Of a stretch of 10,263 nt of DNA, positions 1 through 6,269 are shown one piece after another. The position numbers and the translations under genes were made by a program. A model generated the notes under the pieces. That model did no database searches. It was not told the origin of the DNA and saw nothing but the letters and a program-made list of their open reading frames with translations. Source of the stretch: Planctomycetota bacterium (GTDB taxonomy: Bacteria > Planctomycetota > Phycisphaerae > WQYP01 > JAJZKY01); assembly GCA_021803885.1 (NCBI GenBank), contig JAJZKY010000113.1:1-10263 (forward strand). Reading direction: 5' to 3'. Numbering within the stretch: position 1 is the first letter of the stretch; every line of letters begins with the position of its first letter.

Positions 1-103
1 TGTGCCCACCCACCTTCAAAATCGGTCATAATTGGGGCGGTATAGATAGCAATTGCGACCGAGGAGGTAGAGGCTAAAGTGCACAAAGGATAGGACCTTA
101 TAG

Positions 104-183
104 CAACCCGTAGCAGCAGGTTGGGGGACAGCGCCCACGGCTGTTAACCGAAGGGTTGTAGGTTCAGCTTCTTGCGAAGTCCA
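104..183 (+). pseudogene. Degenerate tRNA-Asn (GTT)-like sequence
   Basis: The stretch has the order of parts of a bacterial tRNA-Asn: TAGC at 111-114 as the start of a D-arm, GGTTGG inside the D-loop, an intact anticodon loop CTGTTAA at 141-147 (anticodon GTT at 143-145), the run GGGTTGTAGGTTC at 153-165 matching the variable loop and T-arm entry, and CCA at 181-183. The folding is broken. The anticodon stem (136-140 against 148-152) keeps only three of five pairs, the T-stem (158-162 against 170-174) about three including a G-T, and the presumed acceptor strands (104-110 and 173-179) do not pair. I read it as a decayed tRNA gene or recombination scar, not a working tRNA. The 3' half also forms a perfect CTTC/GAAG mini-hairpin at 168-179. 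The match is by eye, without a covariance model. Confidence 0.4.
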
Positions 184-239
184 CTTTTCATCGAATTATC
201 GAGCCGCACCAGAGGGTTTCGGTTGATGATCGCATACCG

Positions 240-611
240 TTAGAGTGTGGCCACCCCGGACCCAGCAATTCTCACCGTAGGCGACTTCCCGTCAAGTTGG
301 AGACCCGTCTTGTCGACGATGAGTGTGTCGACCTTGCCGAATGTTTCCAGCGCCTCCGCATTGCGAATGACGACGCTGGCGTGAGCCCTAACGGCCGGCG
401 CCCACCATAGTGGCCATGGGAGTGGCAAGCCCAAGAGCGCATGGACGGGCAACAATCTGCACTGTCAAGGCATGCATGATCGCATAGGCGAAGCGCGGCA
501 GCGCCCAACAAAGTACCAGTGGATGAACGTGATAACTGCCGAAGTAATTGCATCTGGAACAAAGTACGAGGACACTTGATCCGCCAGACCTCGAATCGGC
601 GCACGGGGCCG
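240..611 (-). pseudogene. Copper-type P1B ATPase remnant, frameshifted
   Basis: Three minus-strand frames read in succession as one P1B-type (CopA-like) metal-transporting ATPase. About 611-504 gives [17 protein letters not shown] and then the WYFVG membrane segment. After a frameshift near 500, 498-391 gives PRFAYA, then the transmembrane metal site and GLATP. After a second shift near 388, 380-304 gives IRNAEALE and the phosphorylation motif DKTG (Asp codon near 314). Intact family members have about 700-800 residues. Here the N-terminal metal-binding and actuator regions, the rest of the P/N domains and the last membrane helices are absent, and a stop follows at 240-242. The conserved CPC metal-binding motif reads RPC (Arg codon near 447), and the TLTEGKP that normally follows DKTG is scrambled. 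It is therefore certainly non-functional. In life the family exports Cu(I) across the inner membrane using ATP. No intact copper genes lie nearby. Confidence 0.85.
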
Positions 612-746
612 CTGCGGATGATGACAACCGTTCGGTGCGCCCAATTTGAAACCCATCCTACTGAGGCGACTGGTCGTAGACGGCAATCGCTAACCTTAGC
701 GTCTCTTCTTAACAAAGGTGCGCCACCTGCAGCGATGATAGCTCGA

Positions 747-1166
747 TCAATTCTCCGCATTTTTCAGCGATTTTCTAAAGAGATCTTGCACTGCTGAAAG
801 AGAGCTTGGGTCGCCTTTAGCAAGTCCTCCTGTGACCGAATCCCTCTGTGACAATGCTTCCTGAAGGAAAGACTGTCGCGTCGAGTTCGACGCATGGCTC
901 ATCATTGATCGAACGTGGTCGAAGAATTTCGATGAGTATTGACCCGCCAGACTGTAATTCTTGAGGTCGGTTTCCAGGTATACGCGCCCGCTGAGCAGAC
1001 CAAGCTCGTCCATTTGGGATTTCTCGCGCTCCGCGTCGAGTTGCTGTCGTACCGTGCTGAGTTGGTTCCCGAGGTCTCGAGCCTTCAAGTACTGCGGAAC
1101 AAATCCGAGTAGAAACGCTGCTACAGCCAGTACCGCTCCGACGATCAAACACAATTTCCGATTCAT
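747..1166 (-). CDS. Small membrane-anchored coiled-coil protein, unknown function
   Basis: The protein has 139 residues and I do not recognise the family. Residues 1-5 carry positive charges, and residues 6-24 form one hydrophobic helix rich in Ala, Val and Leu, fitting a single N-terminal membrane anchor. From about residue 28 to 55 the sequence has the charged/Leu pattern of a coiled coil (LGNQLSTVRQQLDAEREKSQ). The rest is predicted helical, with repeated Ser, Leu and Lys, and ends in the charged SLKNAEN. The soluble part probably lies in the periplasm. The ATG at 1166 is preceded by AAAGGAA with about 10 bases of spacing, supporting this start. It lies alone on the minus strand, 276 bases downstream of the next minus-strand gene. 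A role as an envelope spacer or scaffold is only a guess from topology. Confidence 0.65.
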   Translation of the reverse strand: MNRKLCLIVGAVLAVAAFLLGFVPQYLKARDLGNQLSTVRQQLDAEREKSQMDELGLLSGRVYLETDLKNYSLAGQYSSKFFDHVRSMMSHASNSTRQSFLQEALSQRDSVTGGLAKGDPSSLSAVQDLFRKSLKNAEN

Positions 1167-1441
1167 GCGATTCGGTTCCTTTGATTCCTGCCTGCGAATC
1201 TGCGATCTTGCGCGCCCGTACGAGACATCGTAGCTGCTAGAAGTTGTCGCGTCATGTGGCTCGTTACCTCATGCAACACATGAAAGCGGGATGGGCTTTG
1301 CCAGCGCGGCGCCCACCTGGGACTTCCTAGGCACCGTATACCACGGTTTCGACGGAAGCCGCGAACGGATAGCTCAAACACACTAAGCTGTATCCGACTG
1401 AACCCGCATCCTTTAAGCGCGCTTGAGGTTCGACTAGCAGC

Positions 1442-1846
1442 TCAGTTCGTGCTGACGTGTGTGCGCAAGACCTCTACGTTCGATGGGAAGGTCGCGCTGT
1501 TGCCTTGTTCGGCAGTGATGAACAAATCGAAATCCTTCGACACCGTCTCTACTTTTAATTCGCCGCTTAGATTGTTGTCGACGCCGATCGCGCCCTGCTT
1601 TAATGCCTCTCCGCCGTTTGGTCTGATCCAAACCAGATAGGTACTAGCAGAAGGGGTCAGACTCGACGGTCTAGCAAGATGATCGACCTTTATGTCCACC
1701 TTGATGTTTCCGTTGTCTTTATCCCTTTGAACTTTCACAGTCCCCGTCGCCGCCGGGACACTAACACCGGACGTCATGTGGTATTCCTTCGCGGAATTAA
1801 AGGGCCAAATTGCCAGTAACGCTACCATTGCGATTGTAATTTTCAC
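1442..1846 (-). CDS. Exported beta-rich hypothetical protein
   Basis: The product has 134 residues when begun at the GTG at 1846, which is preceded by GGAGAGAAT. This start puts a typical Sec signal directly at the N-terminus: MKITIAMVALLAIWPFNSA, with likely cleavage after NSA. An upstream in-frame ATG at 1984 would add 46 residues of poor, Cys-rich sequence and bury the signal, so I reject it. The mature part is rich in Thr, Val, Lys and Asp with alternating hydrophobics, suggesting a small beta-sandwich. The segments STYLVWIRPNGGEA and FDLFITAEQG recall the extracytoplasmic part of anti-sigma-K-like proteins and small acidobacterial exported proteins, but I cannot name a family. No membrane anchor remains after cleavage, so it is probably periplasmic or secreted. 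Function unknown. Confidence 0.7.
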   Translation of the reverse strand: MKITIAMVALLAIWPFNSAKEYHMTSGVSVPAATGTVKVQRDKDNGNIKVDIKVDHLARPSSLTPSASTYLVWIRPNGGEALKQGAIGVDNNLSGELKVETVSKDFDLFITAEQGNSATFPSNVEVLRTHVSTN

Positions 1847-2333
1847 ATTCTCTCCATATTCTGCAGGATCACACGAACATCTGCTCCAACAAACTCGATC
1901 AACCGCTTCAACGGTCTCCAGATACACAGCCGCTAGGGCGGTGAAGGCACTGCTTAAGTATGGAACATAACGACTGTCGAACACTGGTCACAATTGCTCA
2001 TCCGTGACAATTTTGACTATTGGATTGGAGCCCTTTTCCTTTCTGGCATCTCGGCATCGTGACCACCTGCTTGATCAATGCCGGAGATTTTATGGCGCTA
2101 CATTGAGATCCTTCTCCTGGCTGTGTATAAAAGTGACCATACGAACCTGTGCATAGAGGGACATACTGCTAATTGTCATGTTCTTCTCTTAAACCCCGTT
2201 CTTAACGGAAGCCGTGCCGACAACGCACATAACGAGGCATTCTCCGATCCAGGAGCGCATCCCGGCTTCTCCAGAGCCGATCCACACCACGCGGAAACAG
2301 CCGATTGGCTCTCCCCGGCGGATAGGATTCCCA
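1847..2333. other. Non-coding leader region upstream of the KaiC operon
   Basis: This 487-base stretch separates the exported-protein gene (minus) from the KaiC gene (plus), so it must hold both divergent control regions. I see no convincing gene in it. Bases 1986-2005 contain GTCAC and GTGAC as inverted half-sites 10 bases apart, within the looser direct pattern TCACAATT / TGACAATT (1988-2012). This could be an operator, but chance is possible. The only clear promoter is at 2103-2131 on the plus strand. The plus frame open from 2214 would extend KaiC N-terminally by 40 residues of low-quality, Pro/His/Arg-rich sequence unlike the family, so I treat it as leader RNA. Confidence 0.5.
2103..2131 (+). 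promoter_or_regulatory. Sigma70-type promoter of the KaiC-kinase operon
   Basis: TTGAGA at 2103-2108 and TATAAA at 2126-2131 are each one base from consensus and are separated by exactly 17 bases. Transcription would begin near 2138, giving a leader of about 195 bases before the ATG at 2334. No other promoter of comparable quality lies between 1984 and 2334 on this strand. It is predicted by motif only. Confidence 0.5.
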
Positions 2334-3932
2334 ATGCATTCGAAGCTCGAGCACGACGTCGCCTTGGTGACAGGCGCAAATGCCACTGGAACTGGGCCAA
2401 CCAGGCAACCTGTGCCCGTCGAGTTGTTCCCCATGGGCATCGCCGGCCTTGACGACGTTCTGGGCGGGGGCCTGGCGCGCAATCACCTTTACCTGATTGA
2501 AGGCGATCCGGGCACCGGTAAGACCACCATCGCCATGCAATATCTCATGGAGGGCGCGCGGCGCGGACAAAGGGGCCTGTACGTCACCCTCTCCGAATCG
2601 AAGGCTGAACTTCTGGAGATCGCTGACTCGCACGGATGGTCTCTCGACGCAATCGATACGTTCGAACTCGTTCCGGATGAGACGCACCTCCAACCGGAAA
2701 CGCAGTACACGGTCTTCAGTCCTTCCGACATCGAACTTACCGACACCACTAACGCCGTGCTGGCGGAAGTGGAGCGGCTGCAACCTGCTCGTGTGGTCAT
2801 CGATTCCCTTTCGGAACTGCGCCTTCTGGCACGCGATTCCCTTCGCTATCGACGGCAGATTCTGGGACTTAAGCAATATTTCTCCGGACGCGGATGCACC
2901 GTGATCCTACTGGACGATCGCACTGCCGGGGTTCAGGATCTCCAACTCCAGAGCATTGCCCACGGCGTGATCCTGCTCGAGAGCGTGGAGCGAGAATACG
3001 GCATCATGAAGCGCCGCCTCGAAGTGAAGAAGCTGCGCGGCGCACAGTTCCGCGAGGGCTTTCACGACTACTGCATCAAACGGGGCGGCGTCGAAGTCTA
3101 TCCGCGGCTGGTGCCCTCGGAGCATCTTCTGACATTCGCTCCCAAGCAGCTCAAGAGCGGTATTGAAGCGCTGGACACCTTGTTGGGCGGTGGACTGGAC
3201 AGCGGCACCAGCACGCTGCTGGTGGGTCCCGCGGGCTGTGGTAAATCCACCATCGCCGTTCGCTACGCAGTCACCGCGGTCGAACAGGGCGGCCGCGCCG
3301 CCATCTTCGCATTTGATGAAACACTGGCAACCTTGGTCATTCGTGCTACAGGGCTGGGGCTGGATATCAGAAGGCATGTCGACAACAAAACTCTTATCCT
3401 CCGGCAGGTGGATGCGGCGGCGCTCTCGCCTGGCCAATTCGTGCACGAGATCAGAGATCTCGTGGAGCAGAAGGATCTAAAGCTGCTCGTCATTGACAGC
3501 CTCAACGGCTTCTTGAATGCCATGCCCGGTGAACAATTCCTCGCCATGCAACTGCACGAACTGCTCGGGTTCCTGAGCCAGAAAGGCGTGGCTACGCTGA
3601 TGACCGTGGCCCAGCACGGGTTTGTGGGATCCAACGTCGATACCCCAGTAGACGTAAGCTACCTGGCTGACACGGTGCTGCTGTTCCGATATTTTGAGGC
3701 GGCAGGCGAGGTGCGGCAGGCGCTCTCCGTGATCAAGAAACGCAGCGGAGAACACGAACGCACCATTCGCGAACTGGTGATGAAGCACGGAAAGATCTTG
3801 GTCGGCGCTGTGCTTACCGAGTTCGAGGGAGTCCTGACCGGCGCTCCCATTTACCGTGGCGGACTCGAAAACCTGGAAGGTCCCGGGGTGCCGGCAGTGG
3901 CGGGGGGGCGGGATGACAATGAACCTGGATGA
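2334..3932 (+). CDS. kaiC: KaiC-family double-domain RecA-like ATPase
   Basis: This is a 532-residue KaiC homologue, a cytoplasmic ATPase that normally forms a hexameric double ring and works as a phosphorylation/ATP-hydrolysis switch. The CI domain (about residues 28-260) has Walker A GDPGTGKT at 57-64 and Walker B VVIDSLS at 154-160. The CII domain (about 268-510) has Walker A GPAGCGKS at 298-305 and Walker B LLVIDSL at 384-390. The catalytic carboxylate pair, EE in cyanobacterial KaiC, reads SE (87-88) in CI and DE (328-329) in CII. By ungapped alignment from memory, the CII phosphosite region VSYLADT (441-447) keeps the Ser431 equivalent (S442) and Thr426 equivalent (T437) but has Tyr443 for Thr432. 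I chose the ATG at 2334, with AGGA six bases upstream. A GTG at 2214 would add 40 unlikely residues. The stop overlaps the downstream kinase gene, so the two are co-translated. Family certain; clock function not implied. Confidence 0.93.
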   Translation: MHSKLEHDVALVTGANATGTGPTRQPVPVELFPMGIAGLDDVLGGGLARNHLYLIEGDPGTGKTTIAMQYLMEGARRGQRGLYVTLSESKAELLEIADSHGWSLDAIDTFELVPDETHLQPETQYTVFSPSDIELTDTTNAVLAEVERLQPARVVIDSLSELRLLARDSLRYRRQILGLKQYFSGRGCTVILLDDRTAGVQDLQLQSIAHGVILLESVEREYGIMKRRLEVKKLRGAQFREGFHDYCIKRGGVEVYPRLVPSEHLLTFAPKQLKSGIEALDTLLGGGLDSGTSTLLVGPAGCGKSTIAVRYAVTAVEQGGRAAIFAFDETLATLVIRATGLGLDIRRHVDNKTLILRQVDAAALSPGQFVHEIRDLVEQKDLKLLVIDSLNGFLNAMPGEQFLAMQLHELLGFLSQKGVATLMTVAQHGFVGSNVDTPVDVSYLADTVLLFRYFEAAGEVRQALSVIKKRSGEHERTIRELVMKHGKILVGAVLTEFEGVLTGAPIYRGGLENLEGPGVPAVAGGRDDNEPG

Positions 3933-5181
3933 ACATCGCGTTCTTGTCGTCGCTCCCACCGGACGAGACGGCGAGCTCATTTGCAGTCTCCTTGGAGACC
4001 ACGGCATCTCCTGCCTCTTGTTCCCCGACTCCGGGAAGGCGCGTATCGAAATGGAGGCGGGTGCAGGCATTGTCGTCATTGCGGAAGAGGCCCTGCCGCT
4101 GCCTGAGATCGAATTGTGGGCGGCGGAAGTTGGGCGACAGCCCTCCTGGTCCGAGTTGCTCTTCATCCTCCTTACCGTTCCCGGGGAACGGAGCCGGAAA
4201 AGAATGCTGGCGCAGCAGCCGCTTGGCGACATGGTGCTGCTGGAGCGGCCCGTTCGACCTGAAACAATGATCAGTACGATCCAGGCCGCGCTGCGCGGCC
4301 GCCGCCGGCAATATGAGATCAGAGACCAGCAGATCGCCGCCAAAGCGGCGGAAGTTGCCTTGCGCAGATCGGAAAAACTTATGGTTGCAGGCCGTCTGGC
4401 CCTGAGCATTTCGCACGAAATCAATAACCCGCTTGCAGCAGTCACGAATCTGCTCTACCTGATCGGGACCTCGTCTTCCTTGCATGACGCAAAGGGTATG
4501 GCCGAAACCGCAAGCCAGGAGCTGGCGCGCGTCTCTGAAATCGTCACCCAGACTCTCCGGTTCTACCGGGACCCGAGCAAGCCCACGCTCGTCAATATCA
4601 GCGAGATTGTGGATTCTGCCCTGGCTCTCTATCGGCCGCGGATCGCCGCTGCTGAGATTCTGATTGAACGGGAATTCCGCGACTGTTCGCCGATTGTCGG
4701 CCTGTCGGGCGAACTTCGCCAGGTGACACTCAACCTGATTGGGAATGCCATTGATGCGATCAGACACGGCGGCCGGCTGATGATCCGCGCCGCCAATGCG
4801 CGGCAGCGCAGCAACGGATCACTGCGTGGAATCCGCTTGACCATCGCCGATACCGGATCTGGGATTCGTCCTGAGATCCGCAATTCGCTCTTCGAGCCGT
4901 TTGTCAGCACAAAGGGCGATACAGGAACCGGCCTCGGCCTCTGGTTGAGTTCGCAAATCATTCGCAAGCATGGCGGGACCATCCAGGTGAAGAGCCGCGC
5001 GCTCTCGCCCGATACGGGGACGGTCTTCTCTGTGTTTCTTCCGCTGGATTTTCAACCCGCAGCTCATGGCGCGGCGCACAACGGAGGCGAGGTTGCCGCG
5101 CATACGCCAACGACCTGGCCCAGCCCGAATGGCTGGGAGCCGCGGCCGTCAGCAGGACGGGCCCCTTCAGACAGCGGCTGA
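3913..5181 (+). CDS. Histidine kinase with degenerate receiver domain
   Basis: The product is a 422-residue soluble two-component kinase. Residues 7-125 have the alternating pattern of a receiver domain, but the acidic pair is replaced by Ala14-Pro15, the phospho-acceptor site reads VVIAEE (Ala57) and the conserved Lys is Arg112 (ERPV). It is probably a pseudo-receiver that binds a partner. Residues 130-155 are a coiled linker. The HisKA helix follows with SISHEINNPL (His168), then the HATPase_c boxes: N box NLIGNAIDAI (274-283), G1 DTGSGI (313-318), F box FEPF (327-330) and G2 GTGLGL (338-343). A Pro/Gly-rich tail from about 381 is probably disordered. The ATG at 3913 follows GGGGCGGG and overlaps the KaiC stop by 20 bases; ATG 3919 is an alternative. 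There are no membrane segments or PAS domains. Its input is therefore probably the KaiC partner, which is inference. The cognate response regulator is not adjacent. Confidence 0.93.
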   Translation: MTMNLDEHRVLVVAPTGRDGELICSLLGDHGISCLLFPDSGKARIEMEAGAGIVVIAEEALPLPEIELWAAEVGRQPSWSELLFILLTVPGERSRKRMLAQQPLGDMVLLERPVRPETMISTIQAALRGRRRQYEIRDQQIAAKAAEVALRRSEKLMVAGRLALSISHEINNPLAAVTNLLYLIGTSSSLHDAKGMAETASQELARVSEIVTQTLRFYRDPSKPTLVNISEIVDSALALYRPRIAAAEILIEREFRDCSPIVGLSGELRQVTLNLIGNAIDAIRHGGRLMIRAANARQRSNGSLRGIRLTIADTGSGIRPEIRNSLFEPFVSTKGDTGTGLGLWLSSQIIRKHGGTIQVKSRALSPDTGTVFSVFLPLDFQPAAHGAAHNGGEVAAHTPTTWPSPNGWEPRPSAGRAPSDSG

Positions 5182-5244
5182 AGTCTCGTTCTCTCCCGCG
5201 GCCGCAACTGCATATTGAACAGTCCTGGAGTTCCTGGAAGCGGG

Positions 5245-5271
5245 GCGGGCGGTGATTTCTGCCGCGCCCGC
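5245..5271. terminator. GC-rich hairpin between convergent genes
   Basis: GCGGGCGG at 5245-5252 pairs with CC and GCCCGC at 5262-5271 across a 9-base loop, with a two-base bulge. It lies in the 107-base gap between the kinase stop and the SYLF gene stop, where a bidirectional terminator is expected. No T-run follows on either strand, so it is at best a non-canonical terminator. A second, smaller hairpin (CTTCAG/CTGAAG, 5165-5183) straddles the kinase stop codon. Confidence 0.35.
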
Positions 5272-5288
5272 AACTCCCCGGCAAGCGG

Positions 5289-5978
5289 CTACTTAGCAGC
5301 AACCGCTTGTGCTTTTGCGCCCCGCACCGCGTCCAGAAAATGCGCCGCGGCTTTTGTGGCGGGAACGTGGCCCTTCAGGATGGCACGAGTAGTTACGTGA
5401 GGTCCGTAAACCGCTTCAGTCGAATCATCATCGCGGCGGATCGAAGCGCCGTTGAGGGTCATGCCGGCGAAGGCTCCCTTGGCTCTCGAATATGTGAGAA
5501 CCTCGGCGTCCATCTTCCAATCGGTGTCAGCGGAAGCGTGGCGTCCAACCGGGCCGGCAGCCGCCGAAGCATCGGCTCCAATTTCGAACTTACTATGCAT
5601 CAACTGTTGCATCCCGCGGTCATTCTGGATAATCATAACCAGGTCGACGCCTTCCACTCCGATCTGCAATCCCCAGCTTCCGCCCGTGATAGCGAAGAAT
5701 GCCGGAGCGCTCCATCCCCTTGCAGTTCGGCACGTGGCGACCCCGCGGCCGTTTTCAGCGCCGAACACAAATCCCCCTTTGAGCATGTGGGGCACAACCG
5801 CGATGCACTTTGCGTGCTCGAGCACTTCTTCGGGAATTCCGTTGTCAGGCGCGGCCATAATTTCGTTGAGCACCCGGCCCGCGTGATCCATCCTGTCGAT
5901 TGTCGCCTCACGCGGTGTTTCCGCCCAGCCAAAGCTGGAGACACAAAGCGTCGCGACCACGAACATAAGTTTTCTCAT
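5289..5978 (-). CDS. Exported SYLF-domain (Ysc84-like) protein
   Basis: The product has 229 residues. Residues 1-19 are a Sec signal peptide (MRKLMFVVATLCVSSFGWA) with likely cleavage before ETPREA. The rest is a complete SYLF/Ysc84 domain: AKCIAVVPHMLKGGFVFGAE at about 56-75, RGWSAPAFFAITGGSWGLQI at about 87-106, the GVEGVDLVMII strand at 107-117, and a late LTYSRAKGAFAG block followed by TLNGASIRRD. SYLF domains bind phosphoinositides or other lipids in eukaryotes. Bacterial exported versions are common in proteobacteria and acidobacteria and are of uncertain function, probably envelope-lipid related. The ATG at 5978 is preceded by CGGAG about 10 bases upstream. The gene is monocistronic, convergent with the kinase gene and divergent from the Crp/Fnr gene. 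Confidence 0.92.
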   Translation of the reverse strand: MRKLMFVVATLCVSSFGWAETPREATIDRMDHAGRVLNEIMAAPDNGIPEEVLEHAKCIAVVPHMLKGGFVFGAENGRGVATCRTARGWSAPAFFAITGGSWGLQIGVEGVDLVMIIQNDRGMQQLMHSKFEIGADASAAAGPVGRHASADTDWKMDAEVLTYSRAKGAFAGMTLNGASIRRDDDSTEAVYGPHVTTRAILKGHVPATKAAAHFLDAVRGAKAQAVAAK

Positions 5979-6269
5979 TACAGAAACACTCCGATTTTCT
6001 ACCCATGCGCGCCTCGATCCTTACGCGAAGTGGAGACACAACAGGCATCTACGACATTAGAAGGAGAGGGACGCTGCAGTCTGAGCCGGATTGCTCAAGT
6101 CCGCCATTAGTAGGAAGATAGGGGTATGATGACGGGCCGCAAGAAATCGGGGAGATGTATAAAGCGATACAGAATGGCGCCGATGGCCGTGAAAAGATGA
6201 GATTGGGCGTTTAGAGCCCGAGATCTGCGATCCATGGCGCAAAACGACGAAGAGAAGGAGGCCCTATCG
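5979..6269. promoter_or_regulatory. Divergent intergenic control region
   Basis: These 291 bases separate the SYLF gene (minus) and the Crp/Fnr-family gene (plus) and must hold both promoters. On the plus strand TATAAA (6157-6162) is a fair -10, but no matching -35 lies 16-18 bases upstream, which would fit activator dependence. I find no TTGAT-N4-ATCAA site or other clear Crp/Fnr palindrome. An in-frame ATG at 6234 has no good ribosome binding site and is treated as leader. Confidence 0.3.

Noticed and set aside
1163..1381. 72-codon minus-strand frame between the two small envelope genes
   Set aside because: It is very Arg-rich with no motif and no ribosome binding site, and its end overlaps the start of the next gene.
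1410..1428. Palindrome AAGCGCGCTT with short flanking pairs as a terminator of the exported-protein gene
   Set aside because: The stem is short and no T-run follows on the minus strand.
2072..2079. TTGATCAA as a possible Fnr/Crp site
   Set aside because: The half-sites abut, whereas Crp/Fnr sites need about four to six bases between them.
2202..2876. 224-codon minus-strand frame over the start of KaiC
   Set aside because: It is a shadow of the KaiC gene, whose Walker motifs are unmistakable.
3477..4767. Long open frames on the minus strand opposite the kinase gene (up to 322 codons)
   Set aside because: They overlap a certain gene on the opposite strand, have Arg/Ser-rich shadow composition, and show no domain or ribosome binding site.
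5307..6110. 267-codon plus-strand frame opposite the SYLF gene
   Set aside because: It is antisense to a clear SYLF protein with a signal peptide and has no recognisable domain.
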